A stretch of DNA of 64,000 nt from G020348385 sp964580235 (GTDB taxonomy: Bacteria; Acidobacteriota; Aminicenantia; Aminicenantales; Aminicenantaceae), in the NCBI GenBank assembly GCA_964580235.1, contig CAZOJY010000003.1, positions 1 to 64,000 on the forward strand, read 5' to 3'. Below the pieces are notes generated by a model. That model had not been told where the DNA came from, made no database searches, and saw only the letters and a program-made list of their open reading frames with translations. Positions 32,698 to 40,305 of this stretch are shown piece by piece. The translations under genes and the position numbers were made by a program. Numbering within the stretch: the stretch's first letter is position 1; the number at the start of each line of letters is the position of its first letter.

Positions 32698-33933
32698 ATG
32701 AGGTGTGGAGTGAAAAAAACATTTGCAGTGATCTTGTTGTTGTTTTTTGATCTAGCCTATTCTGTTGCCCTTGGTCAAGTCAACTCCCAGTGGCGGGGAC
32801 CCCATCGTGATGGCGTTTATCCAAACGAGAGTCTCCTGAAGTCATGGCCGAAAGAAGGACCGAAGCTGATTTGGTTTGTGGAGGGACTGGGCAAGGGCTA
32901 TTCTTCCCCGGCCGTGACCGGAGATCGTGTTTATCTGACCGGGATGACCAGCGGCGAAGGGTTTTTATTTGCCTTCGATAAAGACGGGGAGACAGTCTGG
33001 AAAATCTCCTACGGTTCTGAGTGGAATGGAAGCAGGCCTGGCGCCCGGACAACCCCGACTGTAATCTCGGATAGAATCTATCTGATGAGCGCAACAGGGA
33101 ATGTCCTCTGCTTCAGCACGGCCGGAAAAAGGGTATGGGCAGTTGATCTGACGGCCAGATTTGGAGCCAGAAATTTGCAGTGGGGAATGACAGAATCCCT
33201 GCTTGTGGATGGGGATCGTGTTTTTTGCACTCCGGGCGGACCAAGTGTCATGATCGCCGCATTAGACCGGTATTCCGGCAAGACGATCTGGAAAACCAAG
33301 GGAAATGGAGAAACGTCCGGATACTGCTCTCCTTGTCTTGTTGAACACGGCGAAAGACGCCTTATTTTAACCATGACTGCAAAGTCTGTCGTTGGTGTCG
33401 ATGCGGATACCGGAGAATACATGTGGCACCAATCCCATGTCACGGATTATGACGTCAATGCAAACACACCGCTTTATCAAGGCGGATACATTTATACGGT
33501 GAGCGGTTATGGGACCGGCAGCCAGAAGTTCGCACTTTCTGAGGATGGGACACGTGTCAAACGGCTCTGGTCGCAAGCTGGCCTCGACAGTCAGATAGGT
33601 GCTGTGGTTTTGATCGATGGCTATCTTTACGGCTCGGGTCATAACAGCCGGGGATGGCACTGCCTGGACTGGGATACAGGAAAAATCCAGTATACAGCAA
33701 GGAAAATCGGGAACAAGGGGGCAATCATCTTTTCGGATGGAATGTTGTATTGCTACAGCGAAAGCGGAGATATGGCTCTGATAAAGCCCAATCCTCAGGA
33801 GTTCGAAGTGGTGAGTTCTTTTCGGATAAACAAGGGCACCGGTGAGCACTGGGCCCATCCTGTTATCAAAGACGGCCGTCTTTATGTCCGCCATGGCGAT
33901 GCTCTGATGGTTTATCAAATCGGGAATGAATGA
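32698..33933 (+). CDS. exported PQQ-like beta-propeller protein, first gene of operon
   Basis: About 411 residues with a signal peptide (FAVILLLFFDLAYSVALG), the SQWRGPHRDG opening motif and PQQ-like blades (FAFDKDGETVWKIS, VDADTGEYMWHQS, LDWDTGKIQYTA). The GTG at 32710, behind GAGGT, is an alternative start that trims four residues. It overlaps the next propeller gene by 8 nt and begins the run of 15 tightly spaced genes. No cofactor motif is seen; function unknown. Confidence 0.82.
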   Translation: MRCGVKKTFAVILLLFFDLAYSVALGQVNSQWRGPHRDGVYPNESLLKSWPKEGPKLIWFVEGLGKGYSSPAVTGDRVYLTGMTSGEGFLFAFDKDGETVWKISYGSEWNGSRPGARTTPTVISDRIYLMSATGNVLCFSTAGKRVWAVDLTARFGARNLQWGMTESLLVDGDRVFCTPGGPSVMIAALDRYSGKTIWKTKGNGETSGYCSPCLVEHGERRLILTMTAKSVVGVDADTGEYMWHQSHVTDYDVNANTPLYQGGYIYTVSGYGTGSQKFALSEDGTRVKRLWSQAGLDSQIGAVVLIDGYLYGSGHNSRGWHCLDWDTGKIQYTARKIGNKGAIIFSDGMLYCYSESGDMALIKPNPQEFEVVSSFRINKGTGEHWAHPVIKDGRLYVRHGDALMVYQIGNE

Positions 33934-35359
33934 AAAGGCAATAAACTTCGTCGCTCTTATCGGGACTGCCTTTCTCGGATTGGGTTTTCTGACCTGGTGG
34001 CTCCTGTATAATCCGGTCAAAGATATTGTGGAAAATGTTCCAGGGATGGACAACCGGCCTCCGGGTTTTGTGAGCAAGGGTGATGCGGTAGAAATCGGAG
34101 CCTATTTCAAAAGTTTTGACGGGGTCCCATCCGCAATACAAGGCAGCTGGCCGAGATTCCGGGGGTCCGCTTTTGACAATATCAGCAGAGATAACATCCG
34201 GCTTATCGACGGCTGGGACAATGCGGGCCCCAAGATTCTCTGGTCCGTCGATTTGGGGGAGGGTCATGCGGGTCCTGTTGTTTCCAACGGGCGGGTCTAT
34301 CTCATGGATTATGATGAAGAACAAAGAGCAGATGTTTTGCGATGTTTTTCTTTGGATGATGGAGCAGAGATCTGGCGCCGGGGTTATGAACTTTTTGTGA
34401 AACGAAATCACGGGATGTCGCGGACAGTTCCCGCGGTGACGGATCAATATGTTGTGACAATCGGGCCAAAATGCCATGTCATGTGCGTGGACGCGGTTTC
34501 AGGTGATTTTCTATGGGGGATCGACCTGGGAAGAGAATACGGAACCGAAGTGCCCTTGTGGTACACGGGGCAGTGCCCCCTGATAGATGACTCTCTGGCT
34601 GTTTTTGCGGTTGGGGGGAGTTCTTTGATCATCGCTGTCGATTGTGCAACCGGTGAGCTGGTTTGGAAGACTTCCAATCCCCACAACTGGAAAATGTCTC
34701 ATTCTTCTGTCATGCCTTTTTTGATTCAAGGGACAAAGATGTATGTGTACTGTGCTATCGGGGGGATTGTCGGCGTTGGGGCAGAAGGGGAAGAGGCGGG
34801 CCAGGTTTTATTCGAATCCAAATTGTGGGACCACAATGTCATTGCCCCGTCCCCTGTTTATTTGGGAAATGGAAAAATTTTTCTCACAGCAGGGTATGGA
34901 GCGGGAAGCTTGCTTATCAGAATAAGCGGTGAAGATGGTGTTTTTTCGGTCGAATCCCTTCAGATGCTAAAACCAGAGGAAGGAATAGCGTCAGAACAGC
35001 AAACACCGATTTTTTATTCGGGGCATCTTTTCTGTATATTGCCCAAAGATTCCGGTCCTCTTCGCAATCAGTTCGTCTGCAGTCATCCGGATGACCTGAG
35101 TCAATTTATCTGGTCCAGTGGAAAAACAAACCGATTCGGTCTGGGTCCATACATTGTGGCAGACGACAAATTTTTCATACTGAGTGATGACGGTGTTTTG
35201 ACCATAATAAAAGCCAGTGTGGAGGAATATGCTCAACTTGCCCAGGCTAAAATACTGGACGGTGTTGATGCATGGGGCCCGCTGGCTTTGGTCAGCGGCA
35301 GGCTGCTCGCGCGGGATTCGCGCCGAATGGTCTGTGTTGACCTGAGAGCCAATCCCTGA
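33926..35359 (+). CDS. membrane-anchored PQQ-like beta-propeller protein
   Basis: A 477-residue protein with an N-terminal membrane anchor (FVALIGTAFLGLGFLTWWLLY), a linker, the SWPRFRGS motif at about residue 75 and a propeller of PQQ-like blades (CFSLDDGAEIWRRG, VDAVSGDFLWGID, VDCATGELVWKTS). The propeller is expected in the periplasm. It overlaps the preceding gene by 8 nt, so the two are probably made together. Function unknown. Confidence 0.82.
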   Translation: MNEKAINFVALIGTAFLGLGFLTWWLLYNPVKDIVENVPGMDNRPPGFVSKGDAVEIGAYFKSFDGVPSAIQGSWPRFRGSAFDNISRDNIRLIDGWDNAGPKILWSVDLGEGHAGPVVSNGRVYLMDYDEEQRADVLRCFSLDDGAEIWRRGYELFVKRNHGMSRTVPAVTDQYVVTIGPKCHVMCVDAVSGDFLWGIDLGREYGTEVPLWYTGQCPLIDDSLAVFAVGGSSLIIAVDCATGELVWKTSNPHNWKMSHSSVMPFLIQGTKMYVYCAIGGIVGVGAEGEEAGQVLFESKLWDHNVIAPSPVYLGNGKIFLTAGYGAGSLLIRISGEDGVFSVESLQMLKPEEGIASEQQTPIFYSGHLFCILPKDSGPLRNQFVCSHPDDLSQFIWSSGKTNRFGLGPYIVADDKFFILSDDGVLTIIKASVEEYAQLAQAKILDGVDAWGPLALVSGRLLARDSRRMVCVDLRANP

Positions 35360-35374
35360 CATGGAGGCTGTACA

Positions 35375-36364
35375 ATGCGTTTTTTTAATTTAAAAAAGGA
35401 AACAATATTGACCGGCACGATTTTAGTTCTCTCGCTGGCCGGCATCCTCTATTTCGGCTTCATGGCCATCCGGGATAGTGGAAGGAATAATCAAGAGAAT
35501 CCCTACGAATATGACTTGAAAGAATTTGAGACGAGCGGAGCTGATTTGGTCCATTATTCTGAAGTGGGCCGGATTAAAGTCGAGTTGCCCGAGGTTTATG
35601 GTTTATCCATCGGACCGGATGATGCGATTTATGTCTCCGGAAAAAACATCGTGCTTGTTTTCAACAGGGACGGAACAAACCGCTCGTCCATCCCAACCCA
35701 ATGGATTGTCCGCTGTCTGGCTGTCGATCGGAATCACGATCTGTACCTTGGGCTGGAAGACCATGTGGAAGTTTATGGCCGGCGAGGGAAAAAAAAAGCC
35801 AGTTGGGCTTCATTGGGGGAGAAGGCCATCATCACTTCGATTGCGCTCTCAAAGAAGAATGTTTTCATTGCTGACGCGGGGAATCAGATTGTGTGGAAGT
35901 TCAATAAGTCTGGAACCCGCTCAAAAAGGATCGGTGAGAAAAACGAGTCCAGAGATATCCCTGGATTTATCATTCCCAGTCCTTTTTTCGATGTGGCGGT
36001 CGATTCGGATGGTTTCCTCTGGGTTGCCAACACTGGGCGGCATTCCCTCGAGAATTATACGTTGGAAGGAGATTTCCGAACCTCTTGGGGTGAGTTTGGG
36101 ATGGATATCCAAGGATTCTGTGGATGCTGTAACCCATCACATTTTGCCCTGCTGAAGGATGGTTCCTTTGTGACCAGCGAAAAGGGTCTTCCCAGGGTCA
36201 AAATCTACAATCGGATCGGAAATCTCGTATCTGTTGTGGCCTCGACAGAGCAGTTTATCGAGGGCACGGTCGGCCTGGATTTGGCCGTGGATTCTGCACA
36301 GAAAATTTATGTTCTGGATCCGCAGCAAAACTTTGTGCGGATTTTCGCAAAGAAAAAATTATGA
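35375..36364 (+). CDS. membrane-anchored NHL-type six-bladed propeller with CGCC motif
   Basis: A 329-residue protein: one N-terminal membrane anchor (ILTGTILVLSLAGILYFGFMAI) and a periplasmic NHL/six-bladed propeller (LSIGPDDAIYVSG, LAVDRNHDLYLG, VAVDSDGFLWVANTG, LAVDSAQKIYVLD). One blade carries GFCGCCNPSHFALL, a three-cysteine cluster that could bind a metal or form a redox disulfide. It sits directly before the Tat Fe-S genes (13-nt gap), suggesting it works with them. The function is unknown. Confidence 0.82.
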   Translation: MRFFNLKKETILTGTILVLSLAGILYFGFMAIRDSGRNNQENPYEYDLKEFETSGADLVHYSEVGRIKVELPEVYGLSIGPDDAIYVSGKNIVLVFNRDGTNRSSIPTQWIVRCLAVDRNHDLYLGLEDHVEVYGRRGKKKASWASLGEKAIITSIALSKKNVFIADAGNQIVWKFNKSGTRSKRIGEKNESRDIPGFIIPSPFFDVAVDSDGFLWVANTGRHSLENYTLEGDFRTSWGEFGMDIQGFCGCCNPSHFALLKDGSFVTSEKGLPRVKIYNRIGNLVSVVASTEQFIEGTVGLDLAVDSAQKIYVLDPQQNFVRIFAKKKL

Positions 36365-36377
36365 GCCGGGAGGGTTT

Positions 36378-36644
36378 ATGATGCAAGAAAAACACGAAAC
36401 GAAAAAAAGACGTGAGTTTTTGAAGGATGGATTGCGTGTCCTCATGCTTGGCGGTTTTGCGGCCGTAGGCCTGTCCCTGGGCAGGAAAAGGCGCTCTTTA
36501 CCCAGGGATGGATCGTCCTGTTTGATTGATTTGCCGTGCAGAAGTTGTTCGGAGCTTCCTCTGTGCCCACTGCCCAGAGCAGTCGGTACGAAGCAGAAGT
36601 CCCGTGATTCCCGATACCATATTAAAATAAATAAAGAGGTATGA
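36378..36644 (+). CDS. small four-cysteine protein with Tat-like leader
   Basis: An 88-residue protein that would be easy to miss. It begins at the second of two start options in the frame, at 36378 behind GGGAGGG. A twin-arginine-like leader (KKRREFLKDGLRVLMLGGFAAVGLSL) is followed by a short mature part with four cysteines spaced C-x5-C-x2-C-x5-C (CLIDLPCRSCSELPLC). Four cysteines plus Tat export suggest an Fe-S or other metal cluster. It abuts the Tat polyferredoxin gene by one base. I know no named family. Confidence 0.72.
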   Translation: MMQEKHETKKRREFLKDGLRVLMLGGFAAVGLSLGRKRRSLPRDGSSCLIDLPCRSCSELPLCPLPRAVGTKQKSRDSRYHIKINKEV

Positions 36645-36645
36645 A

Positions 36646-37233
36646 ATGAGGGATAAAATGAAAGCAGACCTGGTAAAACGGAGAGATTTCATCCGCAAGA
36701 GCTTTCACACCGTTATGGGTCTGACGATAGGAGGAGTGGCAGGAATTTTATTCAGCAAATCTTCTCCCGAAGAGATGGTGTGGCAGTTGGATCCCAACAT
36801 CTGTATCCAGTGCGAAAAATGTGCGGTCCATTGTGTGCTGTCTCAATCTGCTGTGAAGTGCGTTCATTCCTATTCGATGTGCGGGTATTGTGATCTGTGC
36901 AGCGGTTACCTGCAGCCTGGAACGAAATACCGCGATACCGGAGCTGAAAGCCAGCTTTGTCCATCCGGTGCGATAAAGCGAACATTCATAGAAGATCCTT
37001 ATTTTCAATACATAATAGATGAGAAATTGTGCTTCGGGTGCGGAAAATGTGTAAAAGGCTGCAATTCGTTCGGCAACGGGTCTTTGTACCTGCAGGTGCG
37101 GCATGACCGCTGTCTGAACTGCAATCTGTGCTCGATTGCAAGAAGGTGCCCTTCTCGAGCTTGGAAGCGTGTGCCTGCCAGCCAACCTTATATCATACGG
37201 GGAGATGAAAACAAAAGATTTCTAAAAGGGTAA
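36646..37233 (+). CDS. Tat-exported polyferredoxin
   Basis: A 195-residue protein with a twin-arginine leader (VKRRDFIRKSFHTVMGLTIGG) and several [4Fe-4S] cysteine groups: CIQCEKCAVHCVLS, CGYCDLCSGYL with LCPSGAI, CFGCGKCVKGC and CLNCNLCSIARRCP. Some spacings are unlike classic ferredoxins, as in periplasmic NapG/NosG-type carriers. It should shuttle electrons on the periplasmic side. The following gene is a NapH/NosR-like membrane polyferredoxin, its natural partner. Start at 36646 with AGAGG 6 nt upstream. Confidence 0.87.
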   Translation: MRDKMKADLVKRRDFIRKSFHTVMGLTIGGVAGILFSKSSPEEMVWQLDPNICIQCEKCAVHCVLSQSAVKCVHSYSMCGYCDLCSGYLQPGTKYRDTGAESQLCPSGAIKRTFIEDPYFQYIIDEKLCFGCGKCVKGCNSFGNGSLYLQVRHDRCLNCNLCSIARRCPSRAWKRVPASQPYIIRGDENKRFLKG

Positions 37234-37234
37234 T

Positions 37235-38578
37235 GTGGTGAAAAAAATAAAATTTTTTTTCGTTGCCGTATTGATTCTCTGCCCTCTAATCGTTTTATCC
37301 CAGATTCAGGAGCGTTTTCCCAAGCCCGATTTTCAATCGGATTATATACGGCCCGATTTGCTCACCCCTCCCCCCAGAGCGGTCGCTTTGGAATACATGG
37401 ATATATTCGTCCTCGTTGCGGCCCTTTTTCTGGCAACATATTTTGCCCACAAACAGCGGTCCCGCCAAAACCTATTTCTCGTGATGGTGTTTTCTCTTGC
37501 CTACTTCGGGTTTTACCGGAAGGGGTGCGTGTGTTCGGTCGGTGCCGTACAGAATGTCAGCTTTGCGCTGTTCAATCCTGCCTATATCATTCCGGTATCC
37601 GTCATCGTTTTTTTTGTTTTGCCCCTGGTTTTGGCCCTGTTTTACGGACGCACATTCTGTGCTGCCGTTTGTCCTCTCGGAGCCATCCAGGATGCCGTAG
37701 TTCTGAAACCTGTCCATGTGCCCGAATGGCTGGCCAGCTTTTTGGGTGTTTTTCCTTATGTTTATTTGGGGCTTGCAGTTTTGCTTGCTATAAACGGGGC
37801 AGGATTTATAATCTGCCAATACGATCCGTTCATCGGCTTTTTCCGATTCGGAGCGGATTTCAATATGCTTATTGTTGGCCTCTCCATTCTTCTGCTGGGA
37901 ACGGTTGTGGCTCGCCCATACTGCCGGTTTCTTTGCCCATATGGTGTGCTTTTGAACTGGATGTCCCGTCTTTCCAGGCGGCATGTCAGGATTTCGCCGG
38001 GTGAATGCAACAATTGCCGGCTGTGTGAGGAGTCCTGTCCGTTCGGGGCCATAAAAAAAGCGGATAACACAGCACCCAAACAAGACAAAAAAAATGACGT
38101 CAAAAGAATGGCTTTCTTGATTGTCTTCCTTCCTGCTGTTGTTATCGCCAGTGGCTGGATCGGCTCGCGGCTGGACATTCCGCTCTCCCGCCTGCACCCG
38201 ACAGTTTCTTTGGCCGAAGAGGTACTTTTGGAAAATTCAGGAAAAAGGACAGAAATGACAGACGCAACGAAAGCCTTCCGGGCTTCGGGAAAGCCATCAG
38301 AAGAATTATTTGCTGAAGCAACATCGGTGCGACTTTTATTCCGCAGGGGCGGGTGGATTTTTGGCGGTTTCATCGGTCTGATCCTCTGTTTGAAGCTCAT
38401 CAGTTTTTTTATACGGACAAAACAGTTGGAGTACGACGTGGATAAAGGGATGTGTCTCAGCTGTGGACGCTGTTTTGCCTACTGCCCATATGAGCAGGTC
38501 CGGTTAGGCCTGATGACACCGGAAGAATTGAATGAGTTGGATAGGCGTGAGACCAAAATCAAGCAGTTTAGGGCCTGA
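37235..38578 (+). CDS. NapH/NosR-like membrane polyferredoxin
   Basis: A 447-residue inner-membrane protein with about six hydrophobic helices. Membrane-facing cysteine motifs are CVCSVGAVQN, FCAAVCPLGAIQD and YCRFLCPYGVLLNW, typical of NapH/NosR/RdxA; then a cytoplasmic ferredoxin motif (CNNCRLCEESCPFGAI) and a second near the C-terminus (CLSCGRCFAYCPYEQ). Such proteins carry electrons across the inner membrane to periplasmic ferredoxins. No FMN-binding NosR domain is seen. GTG start at 37235 (or 37238), with AAGGG upstream. Confidence 0.87.
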   Translation: MVKKIKFFFVAVLILCPLIVLSQIQERFPKPDFQSDYIRPDLLTPPPRAVALEYMDIFVLVAALFLATYFAHKQRSRQNLFLVMVFSLAYFGFYRKGCVCSVGAVQNVSFALFNPAYIIPVSVIVFFVLPLVLALFYGRTFCAAVCPLGAIQDAVVLKPVHVPEWLASFLGVFPYVYLGLAVLLAINGAGFIICQYDPFIGFFRFGADFNMLIVGLSILLLGTVVARPYCRFLCPYGVLLNWMSRLSRRHVRISPGECNNCRLCEESCPFGAIKKADNTAPKQDKKNDVKRMAFLIVFLPAVVIASGWIGSRLDIPLSRLHPTVSLAEEVLLENSGKRTEMTDATKAFRASGKPSEELFAEATSVRLLFRRGGWIFGGFIGLILCLKLISFFIRTKQLEYDVDKGMCLSCGRCFAYCPYEQVRLGLMTPEELNELDRRETKIKQFRA

Positions 38579-38582
38579 CGGT

Positions 38583-40298
38583 ATGGAAAAAGAACCGAAA
38601 GAAAGACAAAAAATGGATAGGACAGCACTCTGGTGCAGCATAACAAAAAAAATCGCTGTTGTTGCTGCGGTGTTGGCTGGGATTCTAAGTGTCTTGATGA
38701 TTGCCAATTACATCCAGACAAAGTCAGTTGATCCGCTCAACAGCCAGGCTATTTCTCAATTGATGACAAGGCTCCAAGAAAATCCAGAGGATACGGCTTT
38801 AAAGGAACAGATCCGGGCCCTTGATCTGCTGGCCAGAAAGGCCTATTTCACCCATCAATGGCAGGTCCGGACAGGAAGCTATCTCCTGTTCACGTTTGTC
38901 CTCATTCTTCTTCTAGCCCTGAAATACTTGAGTTCTCTCGAATCCCGGCTGCCCGATTTGAGCAAAAGACCTGAGCCGGATAAAACATGGGAGAGCAAAC
39001 TTTTGTCCCGGAAATATCTCCTTTACGGCGGGTTGGGATTGATATTGTTGGCTTTTGCTTTTGGGATTCTTTCTCAGACGGAATTCAAAAAAATCGGTCG
39101 TGTTCGGGCAGAAAAAAACCAGGGGACCTCGGACTTTCCCGGAATAGAAGAAATTCGAGATAACTGGCCTGGTTTTCGCGGTCCTGAAGGAATCGGATGG
39201 GCTTATCACACGGACGTGCCCACAGAATGGGATGGCCCTTCCGGCAAAAACATACTTTGGAAGATTCCAATTCCCTATCCTGGTAAAAATTCTCCCATCG
39301 TATGGGGAAAAAGAATTTTTCTTTCTGGTGCAGACAGAAGGATCCAGATTGTGTATTGTATCGATGCCGATTCGGGAGATATTCTCTGGCAGACGGAGCT
39401 GAACGACATCCCTGGTTCTCCTGCAAGGAGGCCCCAGGTCACTGAGGATACCGGTTATGCCGCTCCCACGATGACCACCGATGGAGAGCGTGTTTTTGCC
39501 CTGTTTGCGACAGGCGATGTGGCCTGCCTCGATTTTGAGGGAAATCGCATCTGGGCCAAAAACTTGGGGGTGCCCGAAAATCATTACGGGCATGCCTCCT
39601 CATTGATCACACATCAAGATCTGCTGCTTGTGCAATTCGACCAGAACACAGGAGGGCGTTTACTGGCATTGAAAACTCAGTCCGGAAATTTGGCGTACGA
39701 CCAGCCGCGGGATGTGGAGATTTCCTGGGCCTCGCCGATATTGGTGAATACGGGGAGACGGACAGAACTCATCCTCAATTCCAATCCGTTCGTGATGTCT
39801 CATGACCCTCAAACCGGGGAAGAGTTATGGCGTGTGAGATGCATGCTCGGGGAAATTGCCCCGTCTCCTGCTTATGCGGACGGCATGGTCTTTGTGGTTA
39901 ACGACTATGCCCGCCTGGCGGCCATCAAGCTGGGGGAAACACCAGAATTGGTTTGGGAATACCTCGATGATCTCTCGGAAGTCTCCAGTCCTTTGGCCAC
40001 CAAAAATTTTGTGATCATGGCCGCCAGCTACGGCACGGTGACATGTTTTGACCGAAAAACCGGGGAGAGGTTTTGGATCGAAGAGTTTAGCGAAGGATTT
40101 TATTCCTCTCCCATCCTGGTCGGAGATTTTGTTTATCTGATGGATATGTCAGGCGTCATGATGGTTTTTAAAGCGGATAAGCAATTCCAACGTGTGAGTC
40201 GGAATGAGCTGGGGGAAATGGCCATGAGCATACCTGCTTTCATGCACGATCGGATCTATATCCGGGGTGTGAAAAATTTGTTCTGCATAGGAAATTAA
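38583..40298 (+). CDS. PQQ-like propeller with N-terminal membrane domain
   Basis: A 571-residue protein. The first 190 residues hold three hydrophobic helices (IAVVAAVLAGILSVLMIANYI; GSYLLFTFVLILLLALKYL; YLLYGGLGLILLAFAFGIL) with charged segments between, then NWPGFRGPEGIGW and a periplasmic PQQ-like propeller (CIDADSGDILWQTE, FDRKTGERFWIEE). The start at 38583 is chosen because the frame before it overlaps the previous gene. It lies between the membrane polyferredoxin and the NuoEF fusion, so it may be the membrane scaffold of the same complex. Function unknown. Confidence 0.82.
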   Translation: MEKEPKERQKMDRTALWCSITKKIAVVAAVLAGILSVLMIANYIQTKSVDPLNSQAISQLMTRLQENPEDTALKEQIRALDLLARKAYFTHQWQVRTGSYLLFTFVLILLLALKYLSSLESRLPDLSKRPEPDKTWESKLLSRKYLLYGGLGLILLAFAFGILSQTEFKKIGRVRAEKNQGTSDFPGIEEIRDNWPGFRGPEGIGWAYHTDVPTEWDGPSGKNILWKIPIPYPGKNSPIVWGKRIFLSGADRRIQIVYCIDADSGDILWQTELNDIPGSPARRPQVTEDTGYAAPTMTTDGERVFALFATGDVACLDFEGNRIWAKNLGVPENHYGHASSLITHQDLLLVQFDQNTGGRLLALKTQSGNLAYDQPRDVEISWASPILVNTGRRTELILNSNPFVMSHDPQTGEELWRVRCMLGEIAPSPAYADGMVFVVNDYARLAAIKLGETPELVWEYLDDLSEVSSPLATKNFVIMAASYGTVTCFDRKTGERFWIEEFSEGFYSSPILVGDFVYLMDMSGVMMVFKADKQFQRVSRNELGEMAMSIPAFMHDRIYIRGVKNLFCIGN

Positions 40299-40305
40299 AA
40301 AGGCC

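Noticed and set aside
37235..38578. NosR/nitrous oxide reductase cluster
   Set aside because: The NapH/NosR-like motifs are real, but there is no NosZ, no copper-site chaperone and no NosR FMN-binding domain nearby.
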